From Diaminobutyricimonas aerilata (GTDB lineage: Bacteria; Actinomycetota; Actinomycetes; Actinomycetales; Microbacteriaceae), in NCBI RefSeq assembly GCF_002797715.1, contig NZ_PGFF01000001.1, positions 310,001 through 374,000 on the forward strand: a stretch of DNA of 64,000 bases. The letters run 5' to 3'. Below are positions 26,771-34,560 of this stretch, piece by piece. The position numbers and the translations under genes were made by a program. Below the pieces are notes generated by a model. It was not told the origin of the DNA, searched no databases, and was given only the letters and a program-made list of their open reading frames with translations. Every line of letters starts with the position of its first letter. The stretch's first letter is position 1.

Positions 26771-28170
26771 GTGCCACCGACGCGGGGAGCACCCCGATCC
26801 TGCGGGTCGTCGGCGACCGGATCCTCGCGGGCGACACCCCCGTCGTGCTGCGCGGTTTCGGCCTGGGCGGGTCGCTCAACATGGAGAACTTCATCACCGG
26901 TCACGCCGGCTCCGAGTCGCAGACGCGCCGGGCCCTGCTGCGGAGCATGGGGGAGGAGAGCTACTCGCGGTTCTTCGACCGTTTCCTCGACGCGTTCTTC
27001 ACGGATGCCGACGCGGCGAAGCTCGCCGAACTCGGACTCAACTCGCTGCGGGTGCCCTTCAACTACCGCCACTTCGAAGACGACGCCGCGCCCTTCGAGA
27101 TCAAGGAGTCCGGGTTCCGCCTGCTCGACCGCATCGTCGACGCGTGCGCCCGCCACGGCATCTACACGATCCTGGATCTGCACGCCGTGCCGGGAGCGCA
27201 GAACCAGCACTGGCACAGCGACAACCCCACCCAGTGGGCGGCCTTCTGGGGTCAGCGGCAGTTCCAGGACCGCGTCGTGAACCTGTGGGAGCGGATCGCG
27301 GAGCACTACCGCGGCGACCCGTGGGTCGCCGGCTACAACCCGGTGAACGAGCCGGGGGACACGCACGGCAGCGCGATCGGACCGTTCTACCGCCGTCTCG
27401 AGGCGGCCATCCGCGCCGTCGACCCCGACCACATCCTCTTCCTCGACGGCAACCGCTACTCGACCCAGTTCGACCAGCTCGGCGATCCGCTGCCGAACTG
27501 CGTCTACACCGCGCACGACTACGCCCTCCCCGGTTTCGTCGACGGCGGCCCGTATCCCGGGGTGAGCCGCGGGCAGCACGTCGACCGCGACCGCGTCGAG
27601 GAGACCTTCCTCACCCGCACCGCGTACATGCGGGAGACCGGCACGCCGATCTGGGTGGGCGAGTTCGGTCCCGTCTACACCGGCGACCCGGAGCGGGACG
27701 AGCAGCGCTACCGTCTGCTGCAGGACCAGCTCGACATCTACCGCGCGCACGGCGCGAGCTGGGCACTGTGGACGTACAAGGACGTCGGGCTGCAGGGTCT
27801 CGCCGTCGTCGATCCGGCGTCGGAGTACCTCACCCGGATCGCGCCGGTGCTCGAGAAGAAGGCGCGGCTCGGCGTGGATTCCTGGGGCTCGACCGATCAC
27901 GGGGTGCGCGGGATCCTCGACCCGATCGAGCGGCTGTTCCGAGAGGAGTTCCCCGACTTCCAGCCCTACCCGTGGGGCGCGCACCGCTGGATCCACGGTC
28001 ACGTGCGCCACGTCATCCTCGCCGAGGCGATGGTCGACGAGTACGCCCGGCGCTTCGAGGGAGTGACCCCGGATGAGGCCGAGCGGCTCGCCGCCGCCTT
28101 CGACCTCGAGAACTGCCTCACGCGCGAGCGGCTCGCCGACATCCTCCGCGCCGACTCCTCCGCGCGCTGA
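26767..28170 (+). CDS. Glycoside hydrolase family 5 (cellulase-fold beta-glycosidase)
   Basis: 467-residue retaining beta-glycosidase with a (beta/alpha)8 barrel. LRGFGLGGSLNMENF opens the catalytic domain, LNSLRVPFNYRHF is the typical GH5 Arg-containing strand, PVNEP holds the acid/base Glu195, TAHDYALPGF the conserved His, and WVGEFGPVY the nucleophile Glu299. No signal peptide is present, so it is intracellular. About 100 C-terminal residues are helical and unassigned. It works after the arabinofuranosidase on imported oligosaccharides; beta-glucoside, mannoside or xyloside specificity cannot be decided. Confidence 0.88.
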   Translation: MSATDAGSTPILRVVGDRILAGDTPVVLRGFGLGGSLNMENFITGHAGSESQTRRALLRSMGEESYSRFFDRFLDAFFTDADAAKLAELGLNSLRVPFNYRHFEDDAAPFEIKESGFRLLDRIVDACARHGIYTILDLHAVPGAQNQHWHSDNPTQWAAFWGQRQFQDRVVNLWERIAEHYRGDPWVAGYNPVNEPGDTHGSAIGPFYRRLEAAIRAVDPDHILFLDGNRYSTQFDQLGDPLPNCVYTAHDYALPGFVDGGPYPGVSRGQHVDRDRVEETFLTRTAYMRETGTPIWVGEFGPVYTGDPERDEQRYRLLQDQLDIYRAHGASWALWTYKDVGLQGLAVVDPASEYLTRIAPVLEKKARLGVDSWGSTDHGVRGILDPIERLFREEFPDFQPYPWGAHRWIHGHVRHVILAEAMVDEYARRFEGVTPDEAERLAAAFDLENCLTRERLADILRADSSAR

Positions 28171-28175
28171 ACGCA

Positions 28176-28210
28176 CGGACGCCACCGACCCGTGGGGCCG
28201 GCGGCGTCCG
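28176..28210. terminator. Hairpin between convergent GH5 and epoxide-hydrolase genes
   Basis: A 12-nt stem CGGACGCCACCG/CGGCGGCGTCCG (28176-28187/28199-28210) has one mismatch and an 11-nt loop. Its place between converging genes suggests bidirectional termination; no U-tract. Confidence 0.5.
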
Positions 28211-28216
28211 CGGCGG

Positions 28217-29377
28217 TCAGCGCACCGGGCGGAAGAACTCCCGGATGTCGTCGACGACGAGTTCGGGCACCTCCATCGAGGCGAAGTGCCCGCCGCGGTC
28301 GAACTCGCTCCAGTGCACGATGTTGTCGTTGTCCCGATCGGCGAAGGTGCGGATGGACTTGAAGTCGTCCTGGAACACGGCGACGCCCATCCGGCCGTGG
28401 TTGACCGCGGGCTCCCGCTTGAGACGACCCTCTTCGAAGTGGTACCGGCCGGCGCTCGCCGACGTGTTGGTGAGCCACTCGAGCGACACCGATGCGACGA
28501 TCTTCTCGAGCGGCACGAGGCTCGTGCCGTTGCCGAAGTTCGCGAACAGCTCGTTCCACGCCAGTTGGCCGATGGGCGAGTCGGAGAGTCCGACGGCGAC
28601 CGTCTGCGGCCGCGACGCGTTGATCGCGTTGTAGCCGCCGACGGACTGGAACCACTTCATGTGCTCGAGGGCGGCGTAGTCCTTGGGCTCGAGCTTCTCG
28701 AACTCGGCGGGGTCGCCGGACGGGAACGAGAACGCCTGCAGCACGTGGGAACCGAGGTAGCCGGCGGGCTGCAGCAGTCCGAGCTCCCGTCCGACGAGGG
28801 CGCCCGCGTCGCTGCCGTGCTCGCCGTAGCTCTCGTAGCCGAGTCGCCGCATGAGGGTGTCGAAGGCGCGGGCGACGCGCTCCATCGTCCAGCCGCGTTC
28901 CCGCACGGGCGTGCTGAACCCGAATCCGGGCAGCGAGGGGACGACCACGTGGAATGCGTCCTCCGCCCGGCCGCCGTGCGCCACCGGGTCGACGAGCGGC
29001 CCGATCATGTCGAGGAAGTCGATCACGTTGCCCGGGTAGGTGTGCACGAGCAGCAGCGGCACCGCCTCGGCGTGCGGCGAGCGCACGTGCACGAAGTGGA
29101 TCGGCTGGCCGTCGATCTCGGTGATGAACTGCGGATGCGCGTTGAGCTGCTCCTCCGTCTGCCGCCAGTCGGAGGCCTTCCACACGTCGAGGGCTTCGGT
29201 GAGCCACACGTTCGGTGTGCCGTAGGTCCAGTCGTCGCCGGGTGCGGGCTGGGGGAGGCGGGTGCGCGCGAGGCGCTCGCGCAGGTCGTCGAGATCGGCC
29301 TGCGGGATCTCGATGCGGAAGGGGCGGACGTCGTCGTCGGTGGAGGCGGGGGCGGTGGTGGAGGAGGTGGTGTTCAT
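28217..29377 (-). CDS. Epoxide hydrolase-like alpha/beta hydrolase with EHN domain
   Basis: Soluble 386-residue hydrolase. The N-terminal epoxide hydrolase lid domain (PFRIEIPQADLDDLRERL, about 18-120) is followed by the alpha/beta core. The oxyanion loop reads HTYPGN where HGWPG is usual. The nucleophile is Asp190 in EHGSDAGALVG and the catalytic His is in GGHFASMEVPELVVDDI near the end. An Asp nucleophile fits true epoxide hydrolases rather than esterases. A -10 hexamer lies 7 nt upstream. It is divergent from a WYL regulator across a shared dyad, which probably controls both. The substrate is unknown. Confidence 0.88.
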   Translation of the reverse strand: MNTTSSTTAPASTDDDVRPFRIEIPQADLDDLRERLARTRLPQPAPGDDWTYGTPNVWLTEALDVWKASDWRQTEEQLNAHPQFITEIDGQPIHFVHVRSPHAEAVPLLLVHTYPGNVIDFLDMIGPLVDPVAHGGRAEDAFHVVVPSLPGFGFSTPVRERGWTMERVARAFDTLMRRLGYESYGEHGSDAGALVGRELGLLQPAGYLGSHVLQAFSFPSGDPAEFEKLEPKDYAALEHMKWFQSVGGYNAINASRPQTVAVGLSDSPIGQLAWNELFANFGNGTSLVPLEKIVASVSLEWLTNTSASAGRYHFEEGRLKREPAVNHGRMGVAVFQDDFKSIRTFADRDNDNIVHWSEFDRGGHFASMEVPELVVDDIREFFRPVR

Positions 29378-29384
29378 GTCTCCG

Positions 29385-29390
29385 ACGGTA
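29385..29390 (-). promoter_or_regulatory. -10 element (TACCGT) of the epoxide-hydrolase gene
   Basis: On the minus strand TACCGT ends 7 nt before ATG 29377, indicating a leaderless or near-leaderless mRNA. Confidence 0.5.
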
Positions 29391-29397
29391 GAAGTGA

Positions 29398-29420
29398 AAC
29401 AGGAACAGTTCTTTCCTGTT
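29398..29420. promoter_or_regulatory. Operator dyad shared by divergent hydrolase and WYL-regulator genes
   Basis: AACAGGAA (29398-29405) and TTCCTGTT (29413-29420) are a perfect 8-bp inverted repeat with a 7-nt spacer. It sits between the two divergent -10 elements and is notably A/T-rich for this DNA. The adjacent regulator is the natural candidate to bind it. Confidence 0.65.
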
Positions 29421-29424
29421 GTGT

Positions 29425-29430
29425 CAGACT
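29425..29430 (+). promoter_or_regulatory. -10-like element (CAGACT) of the WYL regulator gene
   Basis: CAGACT ends 6 nt before ATG 29437, the same hexamer and spacing as at pgm. Confidence 0.4.
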
Positions 29431-29436
29431 CGTGCG

Positions 29437-30390
29437 ATGACAGCGACGTCTGCTCGTCTTCTCGCTCTTCTCGGTCTGTTGCAGGTGCGGCAGGAGTGGA
29501 CCGGACCCCAGCTCGCCGACCGGCTCGACGTCAGCGTGCGCACGGTGCGCAACGACATCGACCGTCTGCGCGAGCTCGGCTATCCGGTCACGAGCATGCG
29601 CGGCACGGCCGGTCACTACCGGCTCGGACCCGGCGCCTCGTTGCCCCCGCTGCTGCTCGACGATGAGGAGGCGGTCGCGGTCGCGATCGGTCTGCGCGCG
29701 GCCTCCGGGGTGGCCGGCATCGCGGACTCGAGCGCGCGCGCCCTCTCCAAACTCGAGCACGTGCTGCCGTCGCGCCTGCGGCACCGCGTCGACGCGATCG
29801 CGCGCACGGTCGACCGGGGGCCCGAGAACACGAGCACCAACGCTCCCGACCCGGAGGTCGATCCGGCTCTGCTCGCCGACGTGGCCCAGGCCATCCGCGC
29901 CGTCGAGTGGCTGCGGTTCGACTACCGCGGACAGCCTCGGCTCGTCGAGCCCTACCGGCTGGTCTCGTGGCAGCGGCGCTGGTACCTCGTGGCGCGCGAG
30001 GTCGAGTCCGGCGAGTGGCAGACCTTCCGTCTCGACTGGATGACGTTGCGGATGCCGACCCGCCGAGCGTTCGACCCGCGTCCGCTGCCGGAACGGGACT
30101 ACACCGACTTCGTCGTCCGCGAGGTGGCGTCGACCGGATGGCTCGTGCACGCGCGCATCACGGTGGCCGCGTCCGCGCCCGACGTGCTCGCCCGCATCAA
30201 TCCCGCCGTCGGGGTGGTCGAGCCGCTCGACGAGAGGTCGTGCGTGCTCGTGACCGGAGCGGACAGCGTCGAGACGATCGCGGCCTACATCGGCATGCTC
30301 GGCCTCGACTTCCACGTCACGGAGCCACCGGACCTCGTGGAGGCGTTGCGGGTCATGAGCCGCCGCTACGCCGGAGCCGTCGCGGGCTGA
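29437..30390 (+). CDS. HTH-WYL domain transcriptional regulator (YafY type)
   Basis: 317-residue regulator. The N-terminal winged helix is LLALLGLLQVRQEWTGPQLADRL with recognition helix DVSVRTVRNDIDRLRELGYPV. A linker and the WYL effector domain follow, with WYLVAREVESGEWQTFRLDWM around 185-205. WYL domains sense small ligands or nucleic acids. ATG 29437 is chosen over an upstream in-frame GTG because of the conserved start of the HTH and the -10 spacing. It is divergent from the epoxide-hydrolase-like gene, which it probably controls together with itself. Confidence 0.9.
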   Translation: MTATSARLLALLGLLQVRQEWTGPQLADRLDVSVRTVRNDIDRLRELGYPVTSMRGTAGHYRLGPGASLPPLLLDDEEAVAVAIGLRAASGVAGIADSSARALSKLEHVLPSRLRHRVDAIARTVDRGPENTSTNAPDPEVDPALLADVAQAIRAVEWLRFDYRGQPRLVEPYRLVSWQRRWYLVAREVESGEWQTFRLDWMTLRMPTRRAFDPRPLPERDYTDFVVREVASTGWLVHARITVAASAPDVLARINPAVGVVEPLDERSCVLVTGADSVETIAAYIGMLGLDFHVTEPPDLVEALRVMSRRYAGAVAG

Positions 30391-30395
30391 GGGGG

Positions 30396-30433
30396 CACCC
30401 GGCCGGGCGAGGGAGTTCGAACCCGGCCGGGTG
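30396..30433. terminator. Hairpin after the WYL regulator gene
   Basis: CACCCGGCCGGG (30396-30407) pairs perfectly with CCCGGCCGGGTG (30422-30433) over a 14-nt loop. It starts 6 nt after the stop codon. The rest of the gap to 30628 holds no gene or known RNA that I can support. Confidence 0.55.
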
Positions 30434-30628
30434 GTCGCTGGCGTCAGTGCCCGCCTGGGGGGGGAAGCGGGCCTGCTCGAGCGGAATGTGAAGCGGCGCC
30501 GCTCGGATGTTCAGCGGGTCCTCCGCGATCGGCGCCGGCACCACTCTACGGGTCCGCCATAGTGAGGACAAGATGTACCCCACCCCCAGAGCGGGGTGCG
30601 CGGATGCGGTGACCGGTCCCCGTGCCGT

Positions 30629-30634
30629 TAGGAT
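30629..30634 (+). promoter_or_regulatory. -10 element (TAGGAT) for tRNA-Ser(GCU)
   Basis: TAGGAT lies 10 nt upstream of the tRNA 5' end; no convincing -35 is seen. Confidence 0.45.
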
Positions 30635-30644
30635 GGACGGGCGA

Positions 30645-30734
30645 GGAGACGTCGCATAGTCCGGTCGAGTGCACCACCCTGCTAAGGTGGAGAACCCTCT
30701 AAGGGTTCCGTGGGTTCAAATCCCACCGTCTCCG
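30645..30734 (+). tRNA. tRNA-Ser (anticodon GCU)
   Basis: Class II tRNA. The acceptor GGAGACG pairs with CGTCTCC plus discriminator G; CCA is not encoded. The anticodon stem CCACC/GGTGG with loop CTGCTAA gives GCT. The long variable arm ACCCTCTAAGGGT and the T loop GTTCAAAT are present. It reads AGC and AGU. Confidence 0.96.
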
Positions 30735-30741
30735 CTTCCGA

Positions 30742-30767
30742 AGCCCGCCGCATCGTCGGCGGGTTTC
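30742..30767 (+). terminator. Rho-independent terminator after tRNA-Ser(GCU)
   Basis: CCCGCCG (30744-30750) and CGGCGGG (30757-30763) flank a 6-nt loop and are followed by TTTCGT. It lies 10 nt after the tRNA. Confidence 0.7.
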
Positions 30768-30789
30768 GTCGTTCCCCGACCGGTTCCGG

Positions 30790-31389
30790 TCAGCCGCGGA
30801 CGGGCCGGTAGGTCATGTGCGTGACCCGCGAGGCCGTCCGCACCGAGACGCGCTCGAGCGCCTGGGCCGCGACGCCGTCGAACAGTCGCTCCCCGGCGCC
30901 CAGGATGCACGGCGTGACGTGCAGTCGCAGCTCGTCGATCGCGCCCGCCGCGAGGTACTGGTTCACCGTCGCGGCTCCGCCCGCGATGGAGACGTTCCGA
31001 TCGCCGGCCGCGGCGCGTGCCCGCTCGAGGGCGGAGTGGATGCCGTCGGTGACGAAGTGGAACGTGGTGCCGCCCTTCATCTCGATCGGCTCGTGCGCGA
31101 AGTGGGTGAGCACGAAGACCGGCCCGTGGTACGGCGGCTCGTCGCCCCACCAGCCCCGCCACTCGCGGTCCCACTCGCCGCGCACCGGGCCGAACATGTT
31201 GCGGCCCATGATGGTCGCCCCGGAGTCCACGATCGCGTCGACCTCCGCGCGGTTCTCCTCGTACGTCTCGAACATCCACCCGTGCAGCCAGTTCTCGTCG
31301 ATGGCACCCAGCGGCGCCTGTTCGCTCTGGTCCGGGCCGGCCGCGAAGCCGTCCGCCGACACGGCGATGTCGCTGTACACGATTCCCAC
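30790..31389 (-). CDS. Dihydrofolate reductase/RibD C-terminal domain family protein
   Basis: 199-residue NADPH-binding reductase-fold protein (RibD_C). VYSDIAVSADGFAAGPDQS opens the fold, GATIMGRNMFGPVRGEW is the first nucleotide-contacting segment and VSIAGGAATVNQYLAAGAIDEL the second, with GERLF near the end. Members resemble DHFR and RibD but most have unknown substrates; it is unlikely to be the main DHFR. The start is GTG 31389 with GGAG 8 nt upstream. It stands alone between the tRNA terminator and the DeoR-type regulator gene. Confidence 0.87.
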   Translation of the reverse strand: MGIVYSDIAVSADGFAAGPDQSEQAPLGAIDENWLHGWMFETYEENRAEVDAIVDSGATIMGRNMFGPVRGEWDREWRGWWGDEPPYHGPVFVLTHFAHEPIEMKGGTTFHFVTDGIHSALERARAAAGDRNVSIAGGAATVNQYLAAGAIDELRLHVTPCILGAGERLFDGVAAQALERVSVRTASRVTHMTYRPVRG

Positions 31390-31441
31390 GGTCCGGCTCC
31401 AGTCGACGGGTGCGTCTCGCTCGCGCTCGGAGGCTACTCGC

Positions 31442-32200
31442 TCACCCCGCGGTGAGGAAGTGCGCGCCGGCCTTCGCGAGGGCGCGCATCACGGGTGCAT
31501 CCGAGGGCGCATCGGTCACGATTCCCGTGACGTCGGCGAGGGGCAGCACCGGGAACCCGGAGGCGGTGCCGATCTTCTCCGAACTCGCGAGCACGTAGGT
31601 GTCGCCGGCGCGGGCCGCGAGCGCCCGCTTCATGGCCGCCTCCTCGCGGTCGCCGGTGGTGAGGCCGGCATCGGGGTGCACCCCGGTGACGCCGAGCAGG
31701 AACACGTCGGCGCTGATGTGCGCGAGCGACTCGAGGGCCGCCGCGCCGGCGGTGACGACCGAGTGCTTGAACAGCCGCCCGCCGACGACCTCGACCTCCA
31801 CGGTCGCGTGCTCGGCGAGCGCCGCCGCGATCGTGGGACTGTGCGTCACGATCGTCGCCGCGAGTCGCGCGGGCAGGGCGCGCGCGACCGCGAGTGCGGT
31901 CGTGCCCCCGTCGAGCAGGGCGGTGGTGCCGGGGCGGATGAGGGCGGCGGCCGTGCGCGCGACCCGCGCCTTGCTGTCGACGGCGACCGACTGCCGGGCG
32001 GGGTAGTCGGCGACCGCGGGGCTCGCCGGGAGCGCACCGCCGTACACGCGCTGGCACAGACCGGCCGCGGCGAGTTCGCGCAGGTCGCGCCGGATCATGT
32101 CCTCGGTGACGCCGAGTTCCGCCGCGATGTCCTTGGCCACGACGCGACCGTCGGTGTCGAGGCGGTCGAGCAGGATCTCACGGCGTTGTGGCGCGAACAT
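31442..32200 (-). CDS. DeoR-family transcriptional regulator
   Basis: 252-residue repressor. The HTH lies near 20-45 (VVAKDIAAELGVTEDMIRRDL), followed by the family phrase LCQRVYGGALP. The C-terminal sugar-phosphate sensing domain has IRPGTTALLDGGTTALAVARAL and AFLLGVTG-like VFLLGVTGVHPDAG. DeoR proteins usually respond to phosphosugars. ATG 32200 follows AAGGAGG at 7 nt. It is divergent from the DUF4406 gene; their -10 elements overlap, so binding there would affect both. Confidence 0.92.
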   Translation of the reverse strand: MFAPQRREILLDRLDTDGRVVAKDIAAELGVTEDMIRRDLRELAAAGLCQRVYGGALPASPAVADYPARQSVAVDSKARVARTAAALIRPGTTALLDGGTTALAVARALPARLAATIVTHSPTIAAALAEHATVEVEVVGGRLFKHSVVTAGAAALESLAHISADVFLLGVTGVHPDAGLTTGDREEAAMKRALAARAGDTYVLASSEKIGTASGFPVLPLADVTGIVTDAPSDAPVMRALAKAGAHFLTAG

Positions 32201-32218
32201 CCGCAGTCCTCCTTGTTT

Positions 32219-32246
32219 GTGCGTGTTTATCCATGTTAGCGTGCGT
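32219..32246. promoter_or_regulatory. Divergent promoter with direct repeats between DeoR and DUF4406 genes
   Basis: GTGCGT occurs at 32219-32224 and 32241-32246, 22 bp apart (two helical turns), as in many DeoR operators. TAGCGT (32237-32242) is a -10 8 nt before the plus-strand ATG. TAACAT on the minus strand (32233-32238) serves the regulator gene. The two -10 elements overlap by two bases. Confidence 0.5.
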
Positions 32247-32250
32247 TTCC

Positions 32251-32643
32251 ATGAAACCGCTCCTCATTCTGATCGCCGGCCCCTACCGTTCCGGCACCGG
32301 CGACGATCCCGACCTGCTCGACCGCAACCTGCGACGTCTCGAAGAGGCCGCCTGGCCGATCTTCCGCAGCGGGCACGTGCCCATGATCGGCGAATGGGTC
32401 GCCCTGCCGGTGCTCTCGAGCGCCGGAGCGGCGGGCATCACCGACCCGCTCGCCGAGAAGGTCATGTACCCGACCGCGCACCGGCTCCTGCAGCACTGCG
32501 ACGCGGTGCTCCGCCTCCCCGGCGAGTCGAAGGGCGCCGACCTCGACGTCGCGATCGCCCGGGAGCGCGGCATCCCGGTCTATGCGCGGCTCGAGGACAT
32601 CCCCGGCTACGTCGCCGACGAGGCGCTCGCCGAGGTCTCGTAG
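32251..32643 (+). CDS. DUF4406 (nucleoside 2-deoxyribosyltransferase-like) protein
   Basis: 130-residue Rossmann-like protein. LLILIAGPYRSGTGDDPD opens the fold, WPIFRSGHVPMIGEWVALP and LQHCDAVLRLPGESKGADLDVAIARERGIPVY follow. The layout resembles the nucleoside 2-deoxyribosyltransferase fold (DUF4406), but no activity has been tied to this type that I can name with confidence. It probably forms a regulatory unit with the divergent DeoR gene. Its last 37 bases overlap the 3' end of the convergent histidine kinase gene, so the two are mutually antisense there. Confidence 0.78.
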   Translation: MKPLLILIAGPYRSGTGDDPDLLDRNLRRLEEAAWPIFRSGHVPMIGEWVALPVLSSAGAAGITDPLAEKVMYPTAHRLLQHCDAVLRLPGESKGADLDVAIARERGIPVYARLEDIPGYVADEALAEVS

Positions 32644-33785
32644 CGCTCGCCCGGGAGCGCCACCTCGACGGTCAATCCGCCCGCGGGGCGCGCCCGGGCC
32701 ACCACCTCGCCGCCGTGCGCCTCGGCGATCGCCTTGACGATCGACAATCCCAGCCCCGCTCCCGCGGCGCTCGCGACGCGATCGGCGCCCAGGCGGCGGA
32801 ACGGCTCGAAGAGCGCCGGGACGTCGTACGGGGCCACATCCGGGCCGGGGTTCTCGACCACCAGGAGGGCCCGCCCGTCCGGCGTTCGACCCGAGGCGAC
32901 GCGCACCCAGCCGTGCTCCACGTTGTACTTCACCGCGTTGTCGACGAGGTTCTGCACGAGGCGTTCGAGCAGCACCGGATCGCCGCTCGTCGGCGCCTCC
33001 TCCGCCGAGGCATCGATGCGCACCGCCGCGTCGGCGTAGTGGGCCGCCACGTGCTCCACCACGTCGGCGAGGTCGACGAAGGAGCGTTCCTCGACGCGCC
33101 GCTCCGAGCGCGCGAGCAGCAACAGGCCGTCGATGAGTCGCTCGTGCCGGGCGTTCACCTCCAGCAGGGTGCGACCGAGCTGACGCACCTCCTCCGGCGC
33201 ATCCGCGCGTGCCGACGCCACCTCGAGCAGCGCGCGATTCACGGTGAGCGGAGTGCGCAACTCGTGGGAGGCGTTCGCGATGAACCGGCGCTGACCGTCG
33301 AACGAGCGATCGAGCCGATCGAGCATCACATCGAACGTGTCGGCGAGCTCTTTCACCTCGTCGCGCGGCCCGTCGAGCGCGATGCGGGCGTGCAGCCGGC
33401 GATCGGCGTCCGGCGCCTCGGCGATCCGCTTCGCCGTGTCGGTGATGCGCTGCAGCGGCCGCAGGACCCTGCCCGCGACGACCCAGCCGATCAGGACCGC
33501 GGTGACGCCCACCGCGACGAGGGCGATCACCCCTTGCGTGATGAGCGCCTGCAGTGCCTCGTCCCGCGTCCGGTCCGCGATCTGCCGGATGAGCAGGGGC
33601 CGCTGCAGGGCGGGCGCACTCGGGTCGGGCGCGGGCAGCTCGCCACCGGTGTACAGGACCGTGTCGGTGAGGCGGCGGCTGACGAGCGCGTAGGTCACCC
33701 CGAGGGCCGCGGCCGTCGACGCCAGGAACAGCACGCCGTAGATGAGGGTGAGGCGGGCACGGACCGTCAATCGCAGCCGGCTCAC
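32607..33785 (-). CDS. Sensor histidine kinase
   Basis: Membrane sensor of 392 residues. TM1 (about 12-34) and TM2 (about 85-106) flank a short extracellular loop of some 50 residues. Then come a HAMP domain, the HisKA phosphoacceptor FIANASHELRTPL (His174) and the HATPase_c domain with LVQNLVDNAVKYN (N box), VVENPGPDVAPYDVPALFEPF and GLGLSIVKAIAEAHGG. The small sensor loop fits intramembrane or envelope-stress sensing. Its start overlaps the response-regulator stop by 4 nt. It is divergent from an ABC export operon that it probably controls. Confidence 0.94.
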   Translation of the reverse strand: MSRLRLTVRARLTLIYGVLFLASTAAALGVTYALVSRRLTDTVLYTGGELPAPDPSAPALQRPLLIRQIADRTRDEALQALITQGVIALVAVGVTAVLIGWVVAGRVLRPLQRITDTAKRIAEAPDADRRLHARIALDGPRDEVKELADTFDVMLDRLDRSFDGQRRFIANASHELRTPLTVNRALLEVASARADAPEEVRQLGRTLLEVNARHERLIDGLLLLARSERRVEERSFVDLADVVEHVAAHYADAAVRIDASAEEAPTSGDPVLLERLVQNLVDNAVKYNVEHGWVRVASGRTPDGRALLVVENPGPDVAPYDVPALFEPFRRLGADRVASAAGAGLGLSIVKAIAEAHGGEVVARARPAGGLTVEVALPGERYETSASASSAT

Positions 33786-34438
33786 CGGATGCGGTATCCC
33801 ACACCGGGTTCGTTCTCGATCGGGTTGGGCTCACCGAGCTTGCGGCGCAGTTTGAGGATGGTGATGCGCACGACCCCGGTGAACGGGTCGATGTTCTCGT
33901 CCCACGCCTTCTCGAGCAGCTGCTCGGCCGACACGGTGCCGCCGTCGGCGCGCAACAGCTCGGCGAGCACGGCGAACTCCTTGCGCGAGAGCGGCACGTA
34001 CCGCCCGTCGCGGTAGACCTCCCGGCGGTGCGGGTCGAGCCGGATGCCCGCGCGTTCGAGCACCGGGGGGGTCGCCGCCCGTGCGCGGCGCCCGAGCGCC
34101 GCGATGCGGGCGGAGAGCTCAGTGAACGCGAACGGCTTGGTCAGGTAGTCGTCGGCGCCGAGGCTCAGACCGGCGACCCGGTCGTCGATGCCCGCGGCGG
34201 CGGTCAGCATGAGCACCCGCGCGAGCGACGAGGAGCTGACCAGTTCGCGGCACACGTCGTCTCCGTGCATCCCCGGCAGGTCGCGGTCGAGCACCACCAC
34301 GTCGTAGTCGTTGACGCTCGCCCGCTCCACCGCAGAGACGCCATCGCCGACGACATCCACGGCGTGCGCGTCGCCGCGGAGCCACTGGGCGACCGCGTCG
34401 GCCAGCAGCGGCTCATCCTCGACCACGAGCACCCGCAT
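33782..34438 (-). CDS. OmpR/PhoB-family response regulator
   Basis: 218 residues: a receiver domain with the acidic pair in VVEDEP, phosphoacceptor Asp51 (VVLDRDLPG), Thr in MLTAAAG and Lys in YLTKPFAFTELS. A winged-helix DNA-binding domain follows (LDPHRREVYRDGRYVPLSRKEF, then VVRITILKLRRKLGEP). ATG 34438 is favoured over an in-frame GTG 18 nt upstream because it starts at the conserved MRVLVVEDE and has CACGAT 6 nt before it. It is cotranscribed with the kinase and divergent from the lipoprotein/adaptor/ABC operon. Confidence 0.94.
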   Translation of the reverse strand: MRVLVVEDEPLLADAVAQWLRGDAHAVDVVGDGVSAVERASVNDYDVVVLDRDLPGMHGDDVCRELVSSSSLARVLMLTAAAGIDDRVAGLSLGADDYLTKPFAFTELSARIAALGRRARAATPPVLERAGIRLDPHRREVYRDGRYVPLSRKEFAVLAELLRADGGTVSAEQLLEKAWDENIDPFTGVVRITILKLRRKLGEPNPIENEPGVGYRIR

Positions 34439-34444
34439 GCACCC

Positions 34445-34450
34445 ATCGTG
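34445..34450 (-). promoter_or_regulatory. Weak -10-like element (CACGAT) of the response-regulator gene
   Basis: CACGAT ends 6 nt before ATG 34438 on the minus strand. It matches only A2 and T6 of the consensus. Confidence 0.3.
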
Positions 34451-34560
34451 CTGCACCGCGGCGTTTCGCGGGCGTTAGCGAATGCGTCAACCGCCGGGAA
34501 ACAGGCGCCCTGGTGCACTGATCCGGTCGTCGGGAGGGCCTCGTCGACAGGGAGGAAGAC

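Noticed and set aside
29326-29376. Possible extra small gene from the GGAGG-rich stretch near the epoxide-hydrolase start
   Set aside because: It is the Thr/Ala/Ser-rich N-terminal tail of that protein read in reverse.
30434-30628. Non-coding RNA (SRP RNA or 6S RNA) in the gap before tRNA-Ser(GCU)
   Set aside because: No conserved SRP tetraloop region or 6S-like bubble could be recognised, and no promoter/terminator pair encloses it.
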